Assembly (NCBI GenBank): GCA_000955875.1
Contig: JYOE01000007.1
Coordinates: 143,379 to 207,378, forward strand
DNA length: 64,000 nucleotides
Origin: Terrabacter sp. 28
GTDB taxonomy: Bacteria; Actinomycetota; Actinomycetes; Actinomycetales; Dermatophilaceae
Direction: 5' to 3'
In this document: in pieces, positions 58,331 to 64,000 of the stretch
Position numbering within the stretch: position 1 is the stretch's first letter
Layout: every line of letters starts with the position of its first letter
Position numbers and translations under genes: made by a program
The notes under the pieces: generated by a model
Seen by the model: the letters and a program-made list of their open reading frames with translations, nothing else
What the model was told of the DNA's origin: nothing
Databases searched by the model: none

Positions 58331-58566
58331 GTCGACCTTTCAGGGAAGGAGCTCGAGGGGAACCTCGGGCGAGGTGGTGGCGACGACACAGGCAACCACC
58401 GCGCGGGCGCCGCGACCGGCAAGGATTCGTAAAGAGTTCGCCCGATTTCGGCAAGCGGGGAGAGACCCCGGAAATCGGTCGCCGTCCGCGACAACCCGGC
58501 GAGCCTCCCGGGTGTTCTGATGTGTGCCGGCAACCGCCGGGTGGGACGGGACAGGGGAGACCACGG

Positions 58567-59073
58567 ATGGACGACGCCGAGCGCCGGGCCGACTTCACGG
58601 CCTACGTGCGCGCCCGCGAGCAGGCACTCGCCCGGCTCGCGTACCTGCTGACCGGCGACCGCGACCACGCGGACGACCTGCTCCAGAACGCGCTGGCGAA
58701 GGTCTACCGCAACTGGGACCGCGTGCGCGCGGTCGAGCTGCCCGACGCCTACGTGCGCCGGATCATGGTCAACGAGAACAACTCCCGCTGGCGCCGGATG
58801 CTGCGGCGGCGCGAGTCGCCCGGCAGCCACGTGATCGAGGTGCTCGACCCGCCCACCCCTGCCGGGCTCGACGCCTCCGAGTCGCTCGACCTGTGGCGCC
58901 ACGTCCAGGGACTGCCGACCCAGCAGCGCGCGGCCATCGTGCTGCGCTACTACGAGGACCTGTCCGAGGCCCAGACCGCCGACGTGCTGGGGTGCTCCGT
59001 CGGCACCGTCAAGAGCCACACGAGTCGCGCGATCTCCGCGCTGCGGAGCAGGATGAGCGAGGCCACCGCATGA
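58567..59073 (+). CDS. ECF sigma factor, SigE-like family
   Basis: 168 residues. Region 2 has YLLTGDRDHADDLLQNALAKVY, seen as the DDLLQ core, and region 4 has QRAAIVLRYYEDLSEAQTADVLG with the VGTVKSHTSRA recognition helix. The short region 2-4 form without an extra C-terminal domain is the SigE-type ECF group of actinobacteria. GGGGAGA precedes the ATG. The next gene overlaps its stop (ATGA) and probably encodes its membrane regulator. Confidence 0.92.
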   Translation: MDDAERRADFTAYVRAREQALARLAYLLTGDRDHADDLLQNALAKVYRNWDRVRAVELPDAYVRRIMVNENNSRWRRMLRRRESPGSHVIEVLDPPTPAGLDASESLDLWRHVQGLPTQQRAAIVLRYYEDLSEAQTADVLGCSVGTVKSHTSRAISALRSRMSEATA

Positions 59074-60350
59074 GCCACTTCGACCCGGAGCTGAAGTCCG
59101 CGCTCGACCGGCAGAGCGAGGGCGTACGCGTCGTCACCGACCTCGCGGAGCGCGCCATCGCCCGCGACCGTTCCAACCGACGCCGCGAGCTGGGCGCCGC
59201 CGTGCTCGGGGCGGGGCTCGTGCTCGCCGTCGCGGTGCCCGTCGCCGTCGGCTCGCTGAACCGCGACCCGGCGACCACGATCCCTGCCGGGCCCACCCAG
59301 TCCCAGTCCACGACGGGCCGGACCACCGAGGCGCCGCCGAGCCGGACCGCCTCGACCGCACCCACACCGACGAGCATCCCGACCATCAGGGCGACGGGCG
59401 CCCCCGGAGCCGCGTCCCTGCGACCGGCGAGCGGCCCGGTGACGGGCACCACGGCAGTGGGTTATCTCGTGGACGGCACCTACCACCAGGGGACCACGAC
59501 GATCCGGCTGCCGGAGGAGCTCCGCACGACCGACTACGTCGCCCGCCTCGGGGACGGCGTCCTCGTCAGCGGACCGGACGGCCACACGGTCGTCGGCGCC
59601 GACGGGCGCAAGCGCGCGGTGATCGCCTCCTCGCAGCAGCGACCCCGGGTCGGTGACGACGGGGCGCACGTGCTGGCCGGCGATGCCGACGGCAACCTCG
59701 TCTACGCCGACAGCTCCGGGAAGCCGATCGCCAGCCTGAAGCCGCGATCGACGTCCGACGCCGGGTACTCCCCGGCCGGTCTCGTCGGCACGACGGCCTA
59801 CGCGGCTCGACCCGGCACGGGCCGCTCCATCGCCTGGGACGTCGAGACCGGTACCGTGCGTTCGCTCGAGGGTGAGCTGTCGTTGGTCAACGCGCCCTCG
59901 GGGCTCGGCCTGTCGTTCGTGGGCGGCGACGCGGGCGGTGACGGTTCGAAGAGCTGCCAGATGCTGGTCGACCTCGCCACGGGCCGCGAGATCTGGCGTC
60001 TCTGCGGGCCGCTGCAGATGCTCGGGTTCTCGGACGACGGCCAGTACCTCCTGGCGAACGGCCACGTCGACGGCTTCCGCGACTGGACGTTCGGCAGCCT
60101 GGTGGTCGTCCGAGCCGCCGACGGCGTGGTCGTGCTGCAGGCCGGTGGCCCCGAGATGGGCGCTGACGAGATCGTCGACGCGCGCCTGGGCGCCGACCAG
60201 CAGCTCACCGTCCAGGTCTGGAACGGCACGCGGCGCAACCTCCAGCGGTGCGGTCTGGACGGCACCTGCGAGGTGGTCGGCGCGTCGCGTCCCCTGCCGA
60301 ACCCCGACGTCCCCGACGGGCCCGGGCCCTACGTCGTGGCGGACAACTGA
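59070..60350 (+). CDS. Membrane protein, putative anti-sigma or sensor partner
   Basis: 426 residues. About 50 cytosolic residues (SALDRQSEGVRVVTDLAERA) precede a membrane helix (LGAAVLGAGLVLAVAVPVAV). Outside, a Thr/Pro-rich linker leads to a beta-propeller-like domain of about 280 residues with repeated VxGxDG turns and two cysteine pairs near the end. The short inner part lacks a recognisable zinc anti-sigma motif. Overlap with the sigma gene suggests that it holds or reports on that factor. Confidence 0.75.
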   Translation: MSHFDPELKSALDRQSEGVRVVTDLAERAIARDRSNRRRELGAAVLGAGLVLAVAVPVAVGSLNRDPATTIPAGPTQSQSTTGRTTEAPPSRTASTAPTPTSIPTIRATGAPGAASLRPASGPVTGTTAVGYLVDGTYHQGTTTIRLPEELRTTDYVARLGDGVLVSGPDGHTVVGADGRKRAVIASSQQRPRVGDDGAHVLAGDADGNLVYADSSGKPIASLKPRSTSDAGYSPAGLVGTTAYAARPGTGRSIAWDVETGTVRSLEGELSLVNAPSGLGLSFVGGDAGGDGSKSCQMLVDLATGREIWRLCGPLQMLGFSDDGQYLLANGHVDGFRDWTFGSLVVVRAADGVVVLQAGGPEMGADEIVDARLGADQQLTVQVWNGTRRNLQRCGLDGTCEVVGASRPLPNPDVPDGPGPYVVADN

Positions 60351-60357
60351 GGACTGC

Positions 60358-61809
60358 TCAGCCCTCGGAGAGGGTGCGCTCGAAGAGGGAGTGGATCGCC
60401 TCGGGCAGGTGCGGCTCCTGGATCGTCACGTCGCACCCGGCCTCGTCGCACACGACGGAGTAGATGTACGCGTCGGGGTGGGTGCGCTCGGTCGAGGCTG
60501 CGATGCGCTGGAGCGTCGGGGCGGCCAGGAGGTGCTGCCAGTCCTTGGCGTCTCGCTCGGACAGCTCACCGAGGGCGATCTGCCGCTCGCGCACCTGGCC
60601 GGCGAAGCCCCCGGTGCGGCGCAGCAGCACGTGGGCGTCGGGGCCGGGCGGAGTGCCGTGACCATCGCCCTGGCCCGGAGCTGGAGCCGACCGGTCCGGC
60701 CGGTCGGCGCTCCCGGCGCTCCCGGCAGTGTCCCCGGCGTCCGCGGCCAGCACGCCGACCTGCTCCCACGCCGAACGCACCGCCTGCTGCTCGGACGAGC
60801 CGTCGCCGTGGGCCGTGCCCGCCGCGGCCACGGTGAGGCCGGCGAAGGTGGCGAAGTCGCAGTCGGCCTTGATGCCGTCACCCGACACGACGGCATACCA
60901 GATCGAACCCGCTGCCTCCCAGGCGTTGCCGCCGATCGCGAGCGCGGCGAGCACGAACGCGCGGTTGGGGATGCCGGAGTTGATGTGGACGCCGCCGTTG
61001 TCGTCGTCGGTGTCGACGAAGTCGTCCATGTGCGCCGGCTGCGGGTCCTTGCCGAGCCGTGGGTCGTCGTAGGCGGTGCCGGGCTCACGCATGTCGCGCA
61101 GCGCCCGGCCCTTGACCGACGGGGCCAGCAGGTCGGCTCCGACGAGCCAGTCGGCCGCCTCGGCGCTCTGGCCGAGCTGGTGCTGCTTGACGAGCACGCC
61201 GAAGACGTCGGAGATCGACTCGTTCAGCGCGCCCGACTGACCCTGGTAGAGCAGGCCGGCCGTGTGCTCGGTGACCCCGTGGGCGAGCTCGTGCCCGATG
61301 ACGTCGACGCTCTTGGTGAACCGCTCGAAGATGACCCCGTCGCCGTCGCCGAACACCATCTGCGAGCCGTCCCAGAAGGCGTTGTCGTAGTTGCGGCCGT
61401 AGTGGACGGTCGCGAGCAGCGGCATCCCCTTGCCGTCGAGCGAGTCGCGGGAGTACGCCTCCGACCACAGCTCCCATGTGGCGCCGAGCCCGTCGTAGGC
61501 CTCGTTGACCGCGTAGTCGTCGGAGGCCGGCGCGCCCTCGGCGCGCACCTCGGTGCCGGGCGTCGTCTGGGTGCCCTTGGCGTCGGAGATCGTGCGGTGG
61601 GGGCCGGTGCCGTGAGCCTCGGCGCCGTGCTTGCGCCGCGGGGGTCGCTTGTCGGTGGGGCGTGCCGTCGGCGTGCGGCGCGTCGCGCGCAGGTGCTCGT
61701 CGTGCTGCAGCGCCTCGCGGGCATGCTCTGCCACGGCGGGCTCGTCGCTCGCCGCCAACGCCTCGAGGATGTACGGCGGGACGATCGTGCAGCGCGGCGT
61801 CTGGGTCAT
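60358..61809 (-). CDS. Protealysin-like M4 metalloprotease fused to an emfourin-like inhibitor domain
   Basis: 483 residues without a signal peptide. The N-terminal PPYILEALAA stretch and short propeptide are of the protealysin type. The M4 domain has HELAH at 173-177 and NESISD with E197. From about residue 390 a different domain starts: VLLRRTGGFAGQV and the following helix match the protealysin inhibitor emfourin. In Serratia emfourin is a separate protein; here both are one chain, so the enzyme may carry its own brake. It converges with the preceding gene (7 bases). Confidence 0.82.
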   Translation of the reverse strand: MTQTPRCTIVPPYILEALAASDEPAVAEHAREALQHDEHLRATRRTPTARPTDKRPPRRKHGAEAHGTGPHRTISDAKGTQTTPGTEVRAEGAPASDDYAVNEAYDGLGATWELWSEAYSRDSLDGKGMPLLATVHYGRNYDNAFWDGSQMVFGDGDGVIFERFTKSVDVIGHELAHGVTEHTAGLLYQGQSGALNESISDVFGVLVKQHQLGQSAEAADWLVGADLLAPSVKGRALRDMREPGTAYDDPRLGKDPQPAHMDDFVDTDDDNGGVHINSGIPNRAFVLAALAIGGNAWEAAGSIWYAVVSGDGIKADCDFATFAGLTVAAAGTAHGDGSSEQQAVRSAWEQVGVLAADAGDTAGSAGSADRPDRSAPAPGQGDGHGTPPGPDAHVLLRRTGGFAGQVRERQIALGELSERDAKDWQHLLAAPTLQRIAASTERTHPDAYIYSVVCDEAGCDVTIQEPHLPEAIHSLFERTLSEG

Positions 61810-61861
61810 GACGACAGTCTGCGTCGGATCACCGACAGCCGCCCGTCGGCGCGGCGCCGCC

Positions 61862-61990
61862 GTCGGGAAGTGAGCACTCGACCGGAACTTGGCGTCGGGA
61901 AGTGAGCACTCGACCCACAGGACCCGGCCCCCCTTCCCGGTCGAGTGCTCAGTTTCCGACGCGCAGACCGTCGGGAAGTGAGCACTCGAC
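61862..61990. repeat. Four-copy cluster of the intergenic palindrome unit
   Basis: Direct copies at 61862-61882, 61894-61914 and 61970-61990 are identical (GTCGGGAAGTGAGCACTCGA plus C); one inverted copy at 61940-61960 differs at two bases. They fill the gap between the DUF721 gene and the protealysin-like gene. Confidence 0.9.
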
Positions 61991-61998
61991 GTGGGCCG

Positions 61999-62592
61999 TC
62001 AGCCGTAGGTGTCGCGAGGACCCCGGGAGTCGGGGGAGCGCCGACCGCCACGGCTCCACGACGGCGCGCTCGGCCCGACGACCCGCAGCTCGCTCACCGC
62101 GCCCGCGCCGATCTCCTCGTCGATGCGGGCCAGCAGCGACGACGCGAGCAGGCGCATCTGGGTGGCCCAGGCGGTCGAGTCGGCCTGCACGGTCAGCACA
62201 CCGTCGACGAAGGTCTGAGGCGTGACGTGGCCGGCGATGTCGGGACCGACGATCTCGGGCCAGCGACCCATGACGGAGCCGACGGCGACGTCGACCTTCC
62301 AGCCGCGGTCGAGGAGCAGCCGGTCGAGCTGGTCGCCGAGCAGCGAGGGGTCGCGCCCGTCACGCGCGGAGCCGGAGAGCACCGGCGCGTGGCCGATCGG
62401 GCGGCGACGTTTGCGGGGCTTCATGCCCGGCCGCAGCCCCTTGTCGGCAGCCGCGGCGCGCGCCCGGGCCAGTGCCGACGCCGCCGCGTCGGCGATGCGG
62501 GTCTGCTCGTCGGTCGGCGCGGGCGCCTCCTCGGGCGAGGCGTCCTCTCGCGACGGCGTCGCCGCCTCCGGCTGCGGCTCGTCGTCAGGCAT
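61999..62592 (-). CDS. DUF721 protein (DciA-type helicase loader)
   Basis: 197 residues. A disordered N-terminus and basic stretch (KPRKRRRP) precede the DUF721 domain with [35 protein letters not shown] and the [10 protein letters not shown] helix. In many bacteria lacking DnaC/DnaI, DUF721 proteins (DciA) help load the replicative helicase DnaB at the origin. The place between recF and gyrB is the conserved one. It overlaps the recF stop by eight bases. Confidence 0.92.
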   Translation of the reverse strand: MPDDEPQPEAATPSREDASPEEAPAPTDEQTRIADAAASALARARAAAADKGLRPGMKPRKRRRPIGHAPVLSGSARDGRDPSLLGDQLDRLLLDRGWKVDVAVGSVMGRWPEIVGPDIAGHVTPQTFVDGVLTVQADSTAWATQMRLLASSLLARIDEEIGAGAVSELRVVGPSAPSWSRGGRRSPDSRGPRDTYG

Positions 62593-63910
62593 CGTCGTCC
62601 GCCTCGGGGGTCACGACGGTCTCGGGTTCAGCAGAGACGACCGGGTCGACGGCGTCGACGGGGTGGATGGCAGCCACGGGATCATGCCCCGCCTCAGGCA
62701 CCGCAGCGCCACCGACCGGCCCGACCTGACCGAGCACGACGGCATACGTGGTGCCGCTCTCGCGGAGCACGTCGGGCACGTCGGCGCCCACGGCCGCGGT
62801 GATGAGCACCTGCTCGCAGTCGGCGACGAGCGCGGCCAGCCGCTCACGCCGGCCGGAGTCGAGCTCTGCGAAGACGTCGTCGAGCACGAGCACGGGGTCG
62901 TCGCCGAGGTCGCGGCGCAGCAGCCGGTAGGCCGCGAGCTTGAGTCCCAGCGCGAAGCTCCAGGACTCGCCGTGGCTGGCGTAGCCCTTGGCCGGCAGCT
63001 CGCCGAGCGAGAGCACCAGGTCGTCGCGGTGGGGTCCGACGAGGGTGATGCCGCGCTCGATCTCGTTGGGGCGCACTTGCTCGAGGGTCTCGAGCATGCC
63101 GGCGCGCAGCTCGTCGATCTCGGGGACCTCCCCCTCGGCGAGACGCTTGGCGAGGTCCTCGTGCAGCGAGCTGCGGTAGGTGGCGCGGGCGTTCGACGCG
63201 ACGGCGCTGACGGCGTCGTAGCACTCGGACAGGTCGGGCACGAGGTCGCGCAGCAGGCGCAACCGCGCATAGACCAGCTGCGCGCCGACGGTCGAGAGAT
63301 GGTCGTTCCAGACGACGAGGGTGTGCAGCGCCGACTCCCGGGCCTCGTCGAGCGGCGGGTCGCCGGGGCGGGGCTGGCGCCGGGCGCCCTTGCGCAGCAC
63401 CGGGGCCGCCGACTTCAGCAGCGCGTTGCGCTGCTTGAGGATCTTGTCGTAGTCGGAGCGCACCCCTGACCAGCGCGGCTGGCGCTGGACGAGCAGCTCG
63501 TCGAGGAACCGGCGCCGCTCGGACGGGTCGCCCTTGACCAGGGCGAGGTCCTCGGGGGCGAAGAGCACCGTGCGGACCGTGCCGAGCACGTCGCGCGGCC
63601 GCGACACGGGGGAGCGACCCAGCCGGGCCCGGTTCGCGCGGCCCGGCGTGATCTCGAGCTCGACCATGGTCTCGCGCTCGTCACGCACGATCGCGCCCCG
63701 CACGATCGCCTGGGCCGCGCCGAACCGCACGAGCGGCTGGTCGGTCGCGACCCGGTGCGAGCCGAGCGTGGCGAGGTAGCCGACCGCCTCGACGAGGTTG
63801 GTCTTGCCCTGTCCGTTGAGGCCGACGAGCGTCGTCACCCCGGGCGTCAGCGCGAGCTCGGCGCTCGGGTAGCTGCGGAAGTCCTTGAGGGTCAGGTGGC
63901 GGACGTGCAC
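62585..63910 (-). CDS. recF: RecF, recombination and repair ATPase
   Basis: 441 residues. The SMC-like head has Walker [10 protein letters not shown] near residue 32, the ABC signature region and Walker [13 protein letters not shown]. It loads RecA onto gapped DNA with RecO and RecR. About 60 residues of acidic tail (after VVLGQV) extend beyond the usual RecF end. The GTG start (GTGCACGTCCGCCAC) is clear from the conserved first strand [10 protein letters not shown]. dnaN is expected beyond the window. Confidence 0.95.
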   Translation of the reverse strand: MHVRHLTLKDFRSYPSAELALTPGVTTLVGLNGQGKTNLVEAVGYLATLGSHRVATDQPLVRFGAAQAIVRGAIVRDERETMVELEITPGRANRARLGRSPVSRPRDVLGTVRTVLFAPEDLALVKGDPSERRRFLDELLVQRQPRWSGVRSDYDKILKQRNALLKSAAPVLRKGARRQPRPGDPPLDEARESALHTLVVWNDHLSTVGAQLVYARLRLLRDLVPDLSECYDAVSAVASNARATYRSSLHEDLAKRLAEGEVPEIDELRAGMLETLEQVRPNEIERGITLVGPHRDDLVLSLGELPAKGYASHGESWSFALGLKLAAYRLLRRDLGDDPVLVLDDVFAELDSGRRERLAALVADCEQVLITAAVGADVPDVLRESGTTYAVVLGQVGPVGGAAVPEAGHDPVAAIHPVDAVDPVVSAEPETVVTPEADDDA

Positions 63911-64000
63911 GTCAGGTCGGCTGGTTCTCGAGGGCGGGCGCGTGCGGCGTCGACGCGGGTGCCGTCGCCGGACGCGCCACGGGAGGTCAGGAGGTGGAGC
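63911..64000. other. Window edge upstream of recF
   Basis: Ninety bases. A minus-strand frame ends with a stop at 63987-63989, so the 3' end of an upstream gene may be present, but too little is left to name it. The bases 63911-63986 hold the recF upstream region. Confidence 0.4.

Overview
The window is from the chromosome of a high-GC Gram-positive actinobacterium. The housekeeping genes keep the order found near the replication origin of actinobacteria: recF, a DUF721 gene, gyrB, gyrA, a DUF3566 gene, tRNA-Ile, tRNA-Ala, ppiA, crgA, a DUF881 gene, trpG, pknB, pbpA, rodA, pstP, fhaB, fhaA. Gene content, the DLW-39 type protein and the frequent GTATGCC word suggest the Intrasporangiaceae (Janibacter, Terrabacter or Phycicoccus relatives), but that placement is inference. 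dnaA, dnaN and oriC are expected just beyond the right edge.

Layout. 0-12.7 kb: metallophosphoesterase, a molybdenum hydroxylase pair (FAD subunit plus a fused Fe-S/Mo subunit), ketopantoate reductase, two metalloproteases, a LON-domain protein, a soluble Ser/Thr kinase, tRNA-Leu, a uronate-dehydrogenase-like enzyme and a ParA/MinD-like ATPase. 13.0-20.6 kb: the growth and division signalling operon fhaA-fhaB-pstP-rodA-pbpA-pknB, with no pknA in its usual place. 20.7-24.4 kb: trpG, DUF881, crgA, a DnaA-box cluster, rhomboid protease, cyclophilin. 24.6-37.1 kb: accessory genes, including an envelope/antitoxin-like pair, a decayed secreted protein, a two-component system, a TasA/SipW-type surface-fibre locus and a large PLD-helicase-DUF3427 protein.

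37,211-50,278 is an integrative element of the actinomycete (pSAM2-like, AICE) type. It lies in tRNA-Ala(UGC) between 49-bp perfect direct repeats. It carries int, xis, a replication initiator, two WhiB-like genes, an FtsK-like transfer ATPase, a Pra-like activator and a GntR regulator with two matching operators. Its cargo is lower in GC: an EcoRI-family DNA methylase overlapping a DUF262-HNH nuclease gene (a likely restriction-modification pair), and a TIGR04255-like three-gene operon.

50.2-64 kb: tRNA-Ala, DLW-39 protein, tRNA-Ile, DUF3566, gyrA, a parS-like site, gyrB, then an insertion of two secreted or gluzincin proteases around an ECF sigma/anti-sigma pair, then the DUF721 gene (DciA type) and recF.

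Two repeat systems run through the window. One is an intergenic palindrome unit (GTCGGGAAGTGAGCACTCGA) placed mostly between convergent genes. The other is a 7-mer, GTATGCC/GGCATAC, seen at least 30 times and often paired into hairpins between genes.
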